From positions 1 to 64,000 of the forward strand of contig JANQFW010000059.1 in NCBI GenBank assembly GCA_028277625.1: a stretch of DNA of 64,000 nucleotides, written 5' to 3'. Each line of letters begins with the position of its first letter. Position 1 is the stretch's first letter. This stretch comes from Candidatus Gastranaerophilales bacterium (GTDB lineage Bacteria; Cyanobacteriota; Vampirovibrionia; Gastranaerophilales; JANQFW01). The notes below the pieces were generated by a model. That model was not told the origin of the DNA and made no database searches. It saw nothing but the letters and a program-made list of their open reading frames with translations. Shown one piece after another: positions 43,701 to 52,974 of the stretch. The position numbers were made by a program, and so were the translations under genes.

Positions 43701-44468
43701 ATAAATATCATCTCCAAGCCCGCCGTTTAATTCATCGCTACCTTGTTTTCCGCTTAATGTATTGTTGCCATTATTACCGGTTATTTTGTTGTTTAATTCA
43801 TTACCAGTTCCAAAAATATCACTTGAACCTGTTAATACCAGATTTTCAAAGTTGCTACTTAAGCTATAATTAATTTCTGCATTTACTGTATCAATACCTT
43901 TGTCTAATCGCTCCTTAACTTTGTCTAAGGTATTGTCTACAAAATAAGTATCATTTCCAGCGCCACCGTACATTGTATCTTTTCCAAAAGAACCGTTAAG
44001 AATATCATTACCAGAGCCGGTTAAGATAAAGTCGTTTCCAGTACCGCCATCTACATTATCATCCCCTGAGCCACTAATTATAACATCATTACCAGAACCC
44101 CCAAAGATAATATCATTACCATAGCTGCTTATGATAAAGTCACTTCCTGTATTGCCATACACTGTATCATTTCCTGAGCCACTTTTTATGTAGTCACAGC
44201 CAGAACCACCGTCTATACTATCATCACCTGAGCCACTTTTTATAACATCGTGTCCGGCACCAGCATCAATGATATCATCACCAGAACCACTAATTATAAA
44301 ATCAGAACCATCACCAGCATCTATGCTATCACTTCCTGATCCACTAATTATAATATCGCGACCTGCGCCTGCAATGATTGTATCATCTCCCCTTTTGCTA
44401 ACGATAAAATCATTTTTAGATGTACCGTTTAAGTCATCACTTGATGACGTACCCATAATAATACTCAT
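40764..44468 (-). CDS. large RTX repeat protein with embedded C39-like cysteine peptidase domain
   Basis: 1234 aa; many GGxGxD repeats; internal DYDQFTDDCGIAAITNLL ... DHSILLTGCA ... FITDSGS. Confidence 0.87.
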   Translation of the reverse strand: MSIIMGTSSSDDLNGTSKNDFIVSKRGDDTIIAGAGRDIIISGSGSDSIDAGDGSDFIISGSGDDIIDAGAGHDVIKSGSGDDSIDGGSGCDYIKSGSGNDTVYGNTGSDFIISSYGNDIIFGGSGNDVIISGSGDDNVDGGTGNDFILTGSGNDILNGSFGKDTMYGGAGNDTYFVDNTLDKVKERLDKGIDTVNAEINYSLSSNFENLVLTGSSDIFGTGNELNNKITGNNGNNTLSGKQGSDELNGGLGDDIYVYNTGDGVDIINETGGQDKIIFGEGIIRADLTFEQVGDDLIISLNNSTDSITVKNSFTNEGNRVETFAFADGSVVTFEELFPPGSPDLLIEGTESDDALVGGIGNDTILGLAGNDNLSGAEGVDSLVGADGNDTLNGINDADILLGGTGNDTYIIANTAGHTITELANEGVDKVISSVDYNLNENVENLELANTAVTGVGNDLNNQITGNAQNNTLDGAAGNDTLIGAAGDDQLNGGLDNDSYIYNIGDGADSINESGGQDEVLFGSGIVKSDITFEQSVDDLLITLSNGNDSITIKDWFISDNNKVESFKFEDGSVINSDEVLPPVVEGLLITGTANDDSLVGAGGNDTIDGLAGADTMAGAAGNDIYIVDSIADVVQETQGQGIDLIKSGVNITAADNVENIELTSDNFDLINMNGKDLIVYGDPLDWADRMDYDQFTDDCGIAAITNLLVRTGVNTTEEEQFEIATTHGFAKPSGATTLSQQMDLLQYHGINSSLGEFKAEDGEVAHEDTELNQVAQYVVDGKGVLLTVDSDTLWNGETFDLSDHSILLTGCAYNTENNQLEGFFITDSGSNLERDAARYLTAQELYDAVNIKNSSIWSGSYYIVTDETITIQHDDLIATGNDLDNVLTGNNADNKLVDTLGRDTLIGGLGNDIYVLDNDLDYQIVEYSNEGVDTVEVKTSYTIDDELVNIEKYVLTGSDNINLTGNDAANTLTGGDGNNTLYGLGGDDNLTSLAGSDTLIGGTGNDIYVLKNSSASITEAVGEGDDTILSSVNYTLTAGTEVETIQLTGYEEINATGNELDNTLIGNSARNILTDNEGNNTIIGGKGSDILFGDAGNNTYVFDTESYIDFVWDSGTTSTDIVQFKDDVDKNDIAFFSSDSSVVFGENNPVLKVDYGNDSTSHQNLVELYDHSKIEELRVTDGNLTYVLDSSDINNIINEIASYNSSHADTVDSVEEVKANEELMTFINSSWTSA
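41850..42480 (-). other. C39-like/papain-fold protease domain inside RTX protein 2
   Basis: shares YG(N/D)P..W..R.DY..Q....(N/D)CGI and (N/D)H....LTG with 36140-36810. Confidence 0.65.
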
Positions 44469-44645
44469 AAAAATTTTCCTCTATTTTGAACTAAATACAC
44501 ATTCTCTTTTCATAAAATAAAAAGATATATGCATAAAAAATCCAAAATCAATTTTGTTGATAGAAATCAAACTTTTTTTTTACAGTTTGTTATAATTTTG
44601 TCTATATATTTATAGGTAAATTAAAATACAGTCAGAAAAGCAAAA

Positions 44646-44686
44646 TTCTTAACCCTATAATAGATGTCTATTACAAGGTTAAGAAT
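44646..44686. terminator. stem-loop downstream of Flp pilin gene
   Basis: TTCTTAACC...GGTTAAGAA arms. Confidence 0.6.
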
Positions 44687-44714
44687 TTAAGTTGAATAAC
44701 CCCTCTACTAACTA

Positions 44715-44981
44715 TTAAGGACAACTACTTGTTTTTAAACAAGCTAAAGAATCATTAGCTGTAACAGCCCCACTGTTGGAGTTGTTTTTTTCTTGATTAG
44801 GATTTTCAGGCATATAGTCACCTGTAATTTTAATTAATTCTGATGAGGTATTGTAAAATGTATTCTGGACTGATTTACCAAGCGTAACTAATACAGCCAA
44901 TGAGACTGTAGAGACTAAAACCATGATCAAGGCATACTCAACCAAGCCTTGACCTTTCTTAGGCTTGTGATGTTTATTCAT
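44715..44981 (-). CDS. Flp/Fap family type IVb pilin
   Basis: GQGLVEYALIMVLVSTVSLAVLVTLG. Confidence 0.88.
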   Translation of the reverse strand: MNKHHKPKKGQGLVEYALIMVLVSTVSLAVLVTLGKSVQNTFYNTSSELIKITGDYMPENPNQEKNNSNSGAVTANDSLACLKTSSCP

Positions 44982-45201
44982 TTTTTGATCCTTTGCGCAG
45001 TTACAGAGTATATTTTTTTCTATTTTGGACTATTTTTGATAAGATATATTATTTGTTGCCACAGCACTATTATTTTATTTACAACTTGAATTATAACACT
45101 ATTCAATATAAAAATCTACCCTTATAGATTGTTTACTAAATATATATTAATATAATATGGAGTTTATGGTATTATTATTAAAATAATATATAAGAGAGTG
45201 A

Positions 45202-47253
45202 TTGATGCAAATAAATAGATCAAAAATTTTTTTCATAATTTTTTCCATAAGTATAATACTCTTTATATACTCTATCTTTGTATTATGGGCTACTTTCTTA
45301 AGACCTGTTCTAGATAATATAGAATCAGTTTTTTATGACTATAGGGTTGTGCTTTCCTTAGATAATTCTTCAATAGCATTAAATAAAAACAAGGCTTCTA
45401 AGGATATATTACTAGTTGTAGTAGATAACTACTCAATGAATCAACTTATTAATTATCCAGAATTAAAAGCACAACGTTTCCCTTGGCCAAGAAGAACTAT
45501 GGCAGATGTTGTAAAGTATATTAATCTAGGCAATCCAAAAGCCATAGTATTAGACTTTTTACTAAAAGGAGCAGAAGGAAGCTCCAAAGAAAACAAGCTT
45601 TCTGATGAAATATTCGGTAATATGCTTAAAAAATACGATAATGTCTTTATTGGTGCTGCATTAACAAAGCAAAATTTAAAAAATAATACAGATATAAAAA
45701 AATTAATAAAAAAATACAATTTAAATTCGCAACAAAAAAATAAATTAGTTAACCAAAATAATTTTAGTTATTTTGTCCCAATTTATAAGCCTTTTTTAGA
45801 AAATACAAACAATATAGGTGTCCTAAACCAAAAGCCTACGCAAGATGGTGTTGTAAGACAGCATCTGCCAATATATGGCTTAAAAAATAAAAATAATGAA
45901 ATTTATTTATTACCTTCTATGCCTTTGGCAGTTGCCTTATATTCCTTACCAGTAAAAGAAAAAATGCCCTTTGCAATAAATAAAGATAAGATAATTATCG
46001 GAAAAAGAGTTTTAACACTGGATAAACAAGGTTCTTTTGACATAAACTGGTACGGTCCGGGCGGACCTGATCATAATACATACAAGTATGTTTCTATCTC
46101 TAAAATATTATTATCAAATGCTTATAATACGGCCATAATAAAAGACATGCCAGAACAGGATTTTATAAATCCTAAAATTTTTAAAGATAAAATAATAATA
46201 ATTTCAAATATTTCAGCAGGTGTTGATACTTTTTCTGTTCCGTTTCAGATGAACTACCCAGGTCCTGAAATCCTTGCAACCTGCATTGATAATATTTTAA
46301 ATGATACTATTCAAATAAAACAGCCGGCATTTATCAAAAGATCAGGCTTATTAACAAATTTAGTAATTATGCTTGTGCTTTGCTTGTTAACCGGCCTTAT
46401 GAATATAAAGTCTCGATATATCTTAATGAGCATAGTTGGTTTTATTTCTTTAATTTTAAGCTTTATAATCACTTCAATATTATTGTTTGTGAATTTCAAG
46501 TACTCTTTAAATATGGCTTATCCTCTATTGTTTATGACACTGACTGCCATAGGCACGTTTTGGTATAAAAATGTAATTATTGATAAGCAAAGGCATAACC
46601 TGGTGAATACATTTGAGAGGTTTGTTTCACCTCAAATTATCAAAAAAATTGTTGACAATCCCGGCTCTGTAAACACAGAAGTTCAAAAAAAAGAAATGAC
46701 TGTACTGTTTTCTGATATAAGAGGTTTTACCCATCTTTCAGAGGTAATCCCGGCTCAAGATCTTGTTATGCAACTAAGAGAGTACTTTAATGAAATGGTT
46801 GATGTAGTACTCAAGTATGATGGCACCCTGGACAAGTTTATAGGAGATGCTGTTATGGCATTTTTTGGAGATCCAATACCGCAAGAAAATCATTCGTTAA
46901 GGGCGGTATTAACAGCAATAGAAATGCAAAAAAGGCTTGATGAATTAAATAAAAAGTGGAAGAAAGAAAACAAGCAAGTTTTAAGTATAGGAATTGGCAT
47001 TAACACAGGTGAAATGATTGTAGGGCATCTAGGTTCTAAAAGGGTTGGTAATTATACAGTTTTTGGGGATAGCGTTAACCTTGCAGCTCGTGTAGAATCA
47101 CTCACAAAAGAATATCAAAGCAAAATATTAATAACAGAATTTGTTTACGAACAAGTGAAAGACTATATTGATAATGAATACCTTGATTGCGTAAAAGTAA
47201 AAGGTAAGGAGCAATCTGTTAAAATTTATAGGGTTTTAGGTATTAAGCATTAA
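45202..47253 (+). CDS. CHASE2-domain class III adenylate/guanylate cyclase
   Basis: N-terminal CHASE2, TM helices, C-terminal MTVLFSDIRGFT ... GTLDKFIGDAVMAFFG. Confidence 0.92.
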   Translation: MMQINRSKIFFIIFSISIILFIYSIFVLWATFLRPVLDNIESVFYDYRVVLSLDNSSIALNKNKASKDILLVVVDNYSMNQLINYPELKAQRFPWPRRTMADVVKYINLGNPKAIVLDFLLKGAEGSSKENKLSDEIFGNMLKKYDNVFIGAALTKQNLKNNTDIKKLIKKYNLNSQQKNKLVNQNNFSYFVPIYKPFLENTNNIGVLNQKPTQDGVVRQHLPIYGLKNKNNEIYLLPSMPLAVALYSLPVKEKMPFAINKDKIIIGKRVLTLDKQGSFDINWYGPGGPDHNTYKYVSISKILLSNAYNTAIIKDMPEQDFINPKIFKDKIIIISNISAGVDTFSVPFQMNYPGPEILATCIDNILNDTIQIKQPAFIKRSGLLTNLVIMLVLCLLTGLMNIKSRYILMSIVGFISLILSFIITSILLFVNFKYSLNMAYPLLFMTLTAIGTFWYKNVIIDKQRHNLVNTFERFVSPQIIKKIVDNPGSVNTEVQKKEMTVLFSDIRGFTHLSEVIPAQDLVMQLREYFNEMVDVVLKYDGTLDKFIGDAVMAFFGDPIPQENHSLRAVLTAIEMQKRLDELNKKWKKENKQVLSIGIGINTGEMIVGHLGSKRVGNYTVFGDSVNLAARVESLTKEYQSKILITEFVYEQVKDYIDNEYLDCVKVKGKEQSVKIYRVLGIKH

Positions 47254-47343
47254 AGCAGTAGTAAAAAATATTTATTACCGGTGATTTGACGTTAAATTTT
47301 ACTTGTTTTAAACTACAATTATATGAGTTATATAAAAAGTTAT

Positions 47344-47358
47344 TCTACACTGTGTAGA
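47344..47358. promoter_or_regulatory. palindromic candidate operator TCTACACTGTGTAGA
   Basis: 7-bp perfect arms with 1-nt centre, upstream of small ORF. Confidence 0.4.
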
Positions 47359-47486
47359 TTAAGTGAGGCGTATTTAAACTTAACAAATTTTAAGAAATTT
47401 TTTAAAAATTATTGTTTTTATATATTTGTGGTAAGTAATAAGACAAATTTAAAAATTAAAATTTAAAAGCAAAAAAGGAGCAGATC

Positions 47487-47672
47487 ATGAGCATAAAGTG
47501 TGTAGAAAAAAATTTATCAGAATTAGAATTATTTTTGAGTGAAAGAAAAGAGCAAATTAACTCAATTAGAGAAAAGCACTCACAAAAATTATTTGGCAAT
47601 GCTGATGCAACTATTAAAGATATCAGAACAGAAGCTTTAAAGCAAAAGCTAGAATCCAGTTATAGTATTTAA
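47487..47672 (+). CDS. small hypothetical protein
   Basis: 61 aa, RBS AAAGGAG upstream. Confidence 0.6.
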   Translation: MSIKCVEKNLSELELFLSERKEQINSIREKHSQKLFGNADATIKDIRTEALKQKLESSYSI

Positions 47673-47700
47673 TTATTATAACAATAAAGTCCGGTAACAA

Positions 47701-47733
47701 GAGGGTAAAAGCTACTATGGCTTTGCCCTTTTC
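47701..47733 (+). terminator. terminator-like stem-loop after small ORF
   Basis: GAGGGTAAAAGC...GCTTTGCCCTTTT. Confidence 0.6.
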
Positions 47734-47767
47734 GTACTAATACTCATAAGCAATAACATATATATAT

Positions 47768-48331
47768 TTACTCTGATGTACAAACATCCCACGCCATAGA
47801 CAGCTCATCCAGCGAGTATTTATCCGCTAAAACCCATGCACTAATATCATCTTGAGATACTTCAAGCACTTCTGATAATCTTTCTACAACTGTACCAGAA
47901 ATTTTATGCATACCTAAGATCATTCTATTTAGCGTTATTTGGTCATAATTAATCAACTTGCTTAACTTTGTCCTCGATAATTGCTTTTCAAGTATCAATT
48001 TATCAATTTTAGCTGTTAATATTGGCGATTTAGTAATTTTTGTCTTTTGTTGAGGTATTTCAACTGGCATTGGTGGATTTTTTTTAATAGCTAAGGCTTT
48101 TTCAATGATTTCTTTTGGATACCTATCAGCAATCATCCAGCTTTCAAATTCTTCTTTGCTTACTTTTAGTATTGGCAATATTTTTTCTATTACTCTCTTT
48201 GAAAAACTCATTTTACCTTTAATCATGCTGCTTAATGAGCCTCCTGAGTAACCTATCAGCTTACTTAGCTTGTAAACTGATAAATTTTTCTCACTTAAAT
48301 TTGATAATATTTTTTTGTTTAAATTATTCAT
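47768..48331 (-). CDS. protein with two tandem HTH-XRE-like domains
   Basis: duplicated unit: LSVYKLSKLIGYSGGSLSSMIKG...FESWMIADRYPKEII and LSRTKLSKLINYDQITLNRMILG...ISAWVLADKYSLDEL. Confidence 0.7.
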   Translation of the reverse strand: MNNLNKKILSNLSEKNLSVYKLSKLIGYSGGSLSSMIKGKMSFSKRVIEKILPILKVSKEEFESWMIADRYPKEIIEKALAIKKNPPMPVEIPQQKTKITKSPILTAKIDKLILEKQLSRTKLSKLINYDQITLNRMILGMHKISGTVVERLSEVLEVSQDDISAWVLADKYSLDELSMAWDVCTSE

Positions 48332-48452
48332 ACTTATTCATATACCTTTGTTGCTAATGTTTACCCTTGACACATTTTAAAAAATGATGTAGTATAAACT
48401 CAGTTAAAAACTGGAAATAGAAAGTTAGTTAAATTTTCCAAAAGAATTTAAG

Positions 48453-48478
48453 CCCTAACCTTAGTTAGGGGGATTTTT
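48453..48478 (+). terminator. terminator/attenuator-like hairpin
   Basis: CCCTAACCTTAGTTAGGGGGATTTTT. Confidence 0.5.
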
Positions 48479-48529
48479 AAATGTATATCTAAACAATACT
48501 ACCACAAAATAATTTAAGGATTTTTTGTA

Positions 48530-48694
48530 GTGAGAAAGAATAAAAACAACCTACTAAAAGAGCTCACCACGGGTGTGAATCGTTCAATAAATGATTTAGC
48601 AGAAATATTGCTAACGAATAATGCTGATATACTTGATTTAAAGGAAGAGATAGAAAATATAAAAAATATATTAGAGGAAAATATAAAATATTAA
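48530..48694 (+). CDS. small ORF, 54 aa (GTG start), coiled-coil-like
   Basis: VRKNKNNLLKELTTGVNRSINDLAEILLTNNADILDLKEEIENIKNILEENIKY; AAGGA upstream. Confidence 0.45.
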   Translation: MRKNKNNLLKELTTGVNRSINDLAEILLTNNADILDLKEEIENIKNILEENIKY

Positions 48695-48778
48695 ATAATT
48701 TTTTTTACTTTGATATTTCTTTTGGTTTATATAACAATAAAGTAGTGGCATAAGGAATTACGACGAAAACGCAAAAAG

Positions 48779-49438
48779 ATGTTTACAGGAATTATCGAAG
48801 AGATTGGATTAATTAAGTCTATTAACAAGTCTGCTGATGGTGCAACTATTGCAATCAGCTGTAATAAAATACTAGACGATATTACAATTGGTGATAGTAT
48901 CGCAGTTGATGGAGCTTGTCAAACAGCTGTAGCTTTTGATAATACAACATTTAAAGTTGAAGCCTCGCCGGAAACTTTAAATCTAACAACTCTTTATGAT
49001 TTTTATCCTGGTAAATATGTTAATCTGGAAAGGGCAATGAAAGCAAATGGTCGCTTTGGCGGACACATAGTCTCAGGTCATGTTGATTCAACCGGAACCT
49101 TTATAAAGAAGGAAAAACAAGGTATATCTTATTTGTATTATTTTCAAGCCCCACAAACAGTTTTAAATTATATAATTCACAAAGGCTCCATATGCATAAA
49201 TGGTATCAGCCTTACAATTGCGTCTTTGCAAAATGATATTTTCAGTATAGCAGTAATTCCTCAAACAATAAAAGACACTAATTTACAATATTTAAAGCCC
49301 AAAGATAAAGTTAATCTCGAGTCAGATGTTTTTGCTAAATATGTTGAAAAATTTATGATTAACTACAATAATAATGCTAACCCCCAAAAAGCTGATATTA
49401 CTTTAGATTACTTGGCAGAACACGGTTTTATTAACTAA
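48779..49438 (+). CDS. ribE: riboflavin synthase
   Basis: [28 protein letters not shown]. Confidence 0.95.
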   Translation: MFTGIIEEIGLIKSINKSADGATIAISCNKILDDITIGDSIAVDGACQTAVAFDNTTFKVEASPETLNLTTLYDFYPGKYVNLERAMKANGRFGGHIVSGHVDSTGTFIKKEKQGISYLYYFQAPQTVLNYIIHKGSICINGISLTIASLQNDIFSIAVIPQTIKDTNLQYLKPKDKVNLESDVFAKYVEKFMINYNNNANPQKADITLDYLAEHGFIN

Positions 49439-49443
49439 AGTGA

Positions 49444-50682
49444 GTGAAAAAGATGGCAAATATAGATAAAAGTTTATATTTTGATACTGTAGAAGAAGCT
49501 ATAGAAGAAATTAGAAAAGGCAACATTGTTATAGTTGCTGATGATGAAGATAGAGAAAATGAAGGTGATTTAGTTTGCGCTGCTGAAAAAATAACACCTG
49601 AAATCATTAATTTTATGGTTACAGAAGGTAAAGGGCTTATTTGCCTTACCTTAACCAAAGAAAAAGCAAGAGAACTTGATTTATATCAGATGGTACCCCA
49701 CAATACCGAAGAGCAAAATACTGCATTTACTATAAGTATAGATGCAGCAACCAAATTTGGTGTTACAACAGGTATATCAGCAAGTGATAGAGCTCAAACA
49801 ATCAAAGTTGCAGTTGCCCCTGATGCAAAGCCGTCAGATTTAAGAAGGCCTGGTCATATTTTTCCGCTGGAAGCTAAAAAAGGCGGAGTGCTCGAAAGAG
49901 TAGGACAAACAGAAGCAAGTGTTGACCTGGCAAAACTGGCGGGTTTATCATCAGCAGGGGTTATTTGCGAAATTCTAAACCCAGATGGCACGATGGCAAG
50001 AAGGGATGATCTTGCTGTATTTGCTAACAAGCATAACCTTAAGTTTATCACAGTTGCCCAATTGATTGCTTACAGACTAAGAAACGAACAATTTATTAAA
50101 AGAGTTATAAAAACTAAGCTTCCAACAATGTTTGGAGAGTTTGATATATATGGTTATGTTAATGAACTTGATAAAACAGAGCATATTGCTCTTGTAAAAG
50201 GTAATATAGAAGATTTTAAAGAAAATCCACCACCTGTAAGAGTTCATAGTGAATGCTTAACTGGAGATATATTTCATAGCTTAAAATGTGACTGCGGAAG
50301 TCAGTTATCATGTGCATTAAAATTAATTAATGAGCATCAAAAAGGTGTTTTTGTATACTTAAGAGCGCATGAAGGTAGAGGTATAGGTCTTATAAATAAA
50401 TTAAAAGCCTATAAACTTCAAGATCAAGGACAAGATACGGTAGAAGCTAATCTTTCTTTGGGTTTTGCGCCTGATTTAAGAGATTATGGTGTAGGTGCTC
50501 AGATTTTGCGAGATTTAGGTGTTACAAGATTTAAAATGATTACCAATAACCCCAGAAAAATCGTTGGATTAGAAGGTTATGGCTTAAATATGGTAGAAAG
50601 AATTGAAATGCCATTATGCGTAACAGACTATAACAAGGGTTATTTGCAGACTAAAAAAGAGAAAATGGATCATATGTTTTAA
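49444..50682 (+). CDS. ribBA: bifunctional DHBP synthase / GTP cyclohydrolase II
   Basis: [46 protein letters not shown]. Confidence 0.96.
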   Translation: MKKMANIDKSLYFDTVEEAIEEIRKGNIVIVADDEDRENEGDLVCAAEKITPEIINFMVTEGKGLICLTLTKEKARELDLYQMVPHNTEEQNTAFTISIDAATKFGVTTGISASDRAQTIKVAVAPDAKPSDLRRPGHIFPLEAKKGGVLERVGQTEASVDLAKLAGLSSAGVICEILNPDGTMARRDDLAVFANKHNLKFITVAQLIAYRLRNEQFIKRVIKTKLPTMFGEFDIYGYVNELDKTEHIALVKGNIEDFKENPPPVRVHSECLTGDIFHSLKCDCGSQLSCALKLINEHQKGVFVYLRAHEGRGIGLINKLKAYKLQDQGQDTVEANLSLGFAPDLRDYGVGAQILRDLGVTRFKMITNNPRKIVGLEGYGLNMVERIEMPLCVTDYNKGYLQTKKEKMDHMF

Positions 50683-50697
50683 TTGGAGAAATTTAAA

Positions 50698-51177
50698 ATG
50701 GTTAATACATACGAAGGAAAACTAGTATCAGAAGGAAAAGAGAAATATGCCATAGTCGTAGGCAGGTTTAACGAGTTTATCGGCTCAAAACTTTTAAGTG
50801 GTTGTATTGATACTCTTTGCAGGCATGGTGTAGAAGAGGATGCTATAGATGTGGCTTGGGCTCCTGGCGCTTTTGAAATACCTCTTGTTGCAGACAAGCT
50901 TGCTAATACAAAAAAATATTCAGCTATTATTTGCCTGGGAGCCATAATTCGTGGTAGCACACCTCATTTTGATTATGTGTCAGCAGAATTATCTAAAGGT
51001 ATTGCCAGTGTATCTCTTAGTAGTGGTATTCCTGTTATGTTTGGTGTATTGACTACAGATACTATTGAGCAAGCAATAGAGCGAGCAGGAACAAAGGCTG
51101 GTAATAAAGGTGCTGATGCCGCAAAAGGCGCTATAGAAATGGTTAATTTATTAAATAATATAATTTTAAATACTTAA
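50698..51177 (+). CDS. ribH: 6,7-dimethyl-8-ribityllumazine synthase
   Basis: [39 protein letters not shown]. Confidence 0.96.
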   Translation: MVNTYEGKLVSEGKEKYAIVVGRFNEFIGSKLLSGCIDTLCRHGVEEDAIDVAWAPGAFEIPLVADKLANTKKYSAIICLGAIIRGSTPHFDYVSAELSKGIASVSLSSGIPVMFGVLTTDTIEQAIERAGTKAGNKGADAAKGAIEMVNLLNNIILNT

Positions 51178-51200
51178 GGGGGTAACCATAAACAATAAAA

Positions 51201-51381
51201 GGTGGCGACAGCCACCCCTTTGATGGAAAAAATTATCCAAGCGAAAAGCACTAGTCAAACTCCATCAATGTTTTTGTATGGCATCAATAATTGAGCTGTA
51301 CAGCTTAAGCCGGTCGATGACTAAACAGTAAACTATAAAAGGTGGCGAATGCCACCAATAAAAAGAGGTGACATTGTCACC
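51201..51381 (+). repeat. cluster of short hairpins (GGTGGCgacaGCCACC, GGTGGCgaatGCCACC, GGTGACattGTCACC) plus palindrome AGCTGTACAGCT
   Basis: direct reading at 51201-51216, 51341-51356, 51367-51381 and 51294-51305. Confidence 0.75.
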
Positions 51382-51384
51382 CGG

Positions 51385-51782
51385 TTGTGTATAAGCTATG
51401 AGGTATATTAAGGTATATTATGAGGTATTTTTCGCAATTCTGTTTATAAGCTTCCTAAACTTACTCGCCCTTGTTCCATTCCTATTTATTTTTTAATTGT
51501 CGTGCTTTTGCGCACTAAAATATCTTACTTCCCCTATTTACCCTATTCCACGCTGCATTATCATTCGCGGAATTTTATTTCCCTATCGTTTTTCACTTCA
51601 ATACTACTTATTATTTATCAATCAACTACAAGTTTACTTTATTAACTTTATACGATTGAATAATCTGAAAAGTATTTTAGAGTTAGTATAAGCATTTTTG
51701 TTTGTTTGTAAGCCTTTTTATAATTAGCTTTATTCTTACCCTTGTTTGTTTTTTTATTATCCCCACTATTATAAAAACAATT
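51385..51782 (+). repeat. right copy of the long dispersed inverted repeat
   Basis: matches reverse complement of 279-640. Confidence 0.85.
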
Positions 51783-52306
51783 TTTTGGGGAAAATTGCTA
51801 GCAATAAATAGTCAAATTAGAAGATAATTTGGCCTGACAAATTTATATTTTTTGCAGGAGGATAAATTAATATTATTATAGATATTTTATATTATAGTAT
51901 CCGTCCAGACATTAGATCCCAGCGGTAAAATTTCTTACAAAGCAAATTTGTTAAGTTTTTTATCGAAAATCTTTCAGGAATAGCTAAATATAGAGCTAAT
52001 GCAAGCTTATATAATAAATTTTATCTCCTGATGATTTTTTTTTATAACTTAACAAAATTTAAAAATATTCGTTAAAATATCAATTTTTCCTGAAAAAAAA
52101 ACTTTATGTATATAACACACCATAATTTTTTAATAACCGTACATACTATTAGTTTTAAGAGGATTAACTTTTTAATTAACTTACCAGTTTATAAGAAAAT
52201 TTTTATTATATTTTTATCATAATCATAAAACACTAAATTTATTATAATTATTAAATTTTTATATAAAATTATAAGGATTTAATAATACATATAAAGATAT
52301 TCTATT

Positions 52307-52334
52307 ACCTACCTACTTATACCTACCTACTTAT
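52307..52334. repeat. perfect 2x14-bp tandem repeat ACCTACCTACTTAT
   Basis: direct reading. Confidence 0.85.
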
Positions 52335-52355
52335 ACCCCACTTACCTTATAACCT

Positions 52356-52380
52356 ACCCTTTACCAAAAAGGGTTTTTTT
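52356..52380 (+). terminator. plus-strand intrinsic terminator without an obvious cognate gene
   Basis: ACCCTTTACCAAAAAGGGTTTTTTT. Confidence 0.7.
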
Positions 52381-52421
52381 ATTGTTTACATTAATATTAC
52401 TCAATAAGTGGGATATGTTTT

Positions 52422-52946
52422 TTATGCTATAGCGCATGTACTTGTTGTATGAGCAGCTTTGGCTTTAGCCTCTAATTTAGCCTCTAATTTAGCCTTTATA
52501 ACTACCTTTACTGTTTTGGTCTTAAAAGAATCCCCAGGCTGTATTACTAGCTTTGGATCTTCAGGATCTGTAATATATTTAGCATCTGCCCAGCTTAAAG
52601 GCGTTGTAGTTGGCTTTTCACCTTCTTCACTACTTTCAGTACTTTTTCCACCTTCTAATCTAATTTTCACCTTTTCAGCAACTTCATACTTTAAATATAT
52701 TATACCTAATGGATCATCAGCATGAATTGCTAGTCTAGGATCATTTAAACAATGAATATGCTCAGCATCACTTAGACATAAACTGCTGCTTGTGTCTGGA
52801 TCTTCATTACTTTTGACTAGTTCATATTTGTACTTGTCGCAGAAAAACACAGTATCTGGATGTTTATCTTCTTTGTGTCTTTCGGCACTACACTTAACTA
52901 ACCAATTATAAGGTCCAGCCCCAGTATTTTTAACGTTACTACACAT
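52422..52946 (-). CDS. hypothetical protein with internal ~45-aa duplication and KLEA-rich tail
   Basis: 174 aa; LSDAEHIHCLNDPRLAIHADD... versus LSWADAKYITDPEDPKLVIQPGD... Confidence 0.6.
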   Translation of the reverse strand: MCSNVKNTGAGPYNWLVKCSAERHKEDKHPDTVFFCDKYKYELVKSNEDPDTSSSLCLSDAEHIHCLNDPRLAIHADDPLGIIYLKYEVAEKVKIRLEGGKSTESSEEGEKPTTTPLSWADAKYITDPEDPKLVIQPGDSFKTKTVKVVIKAKLEAKLEAKAKAAHTTSTCAIA

Positions 52947-52974
52947 TTTCCTATCTACCTCAATTACCCTACAA

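Noticed and set aside
42454-44520. Ser/Pro-rich plus ORFs (236, 135, 83 aa)
   Set aside because: Antisense shadows of the RTX repeats of the minus-strand gene.
48340-48778. FMN riboswitch upstream of ribE
   Set aside because: No recognisable RFN-type conserved core by eye; needs Infernal to exclude.
51497-51691. 64-aa plus ORF
   Set aside because: Inside the right repeat copy; not preserved in the left copy.
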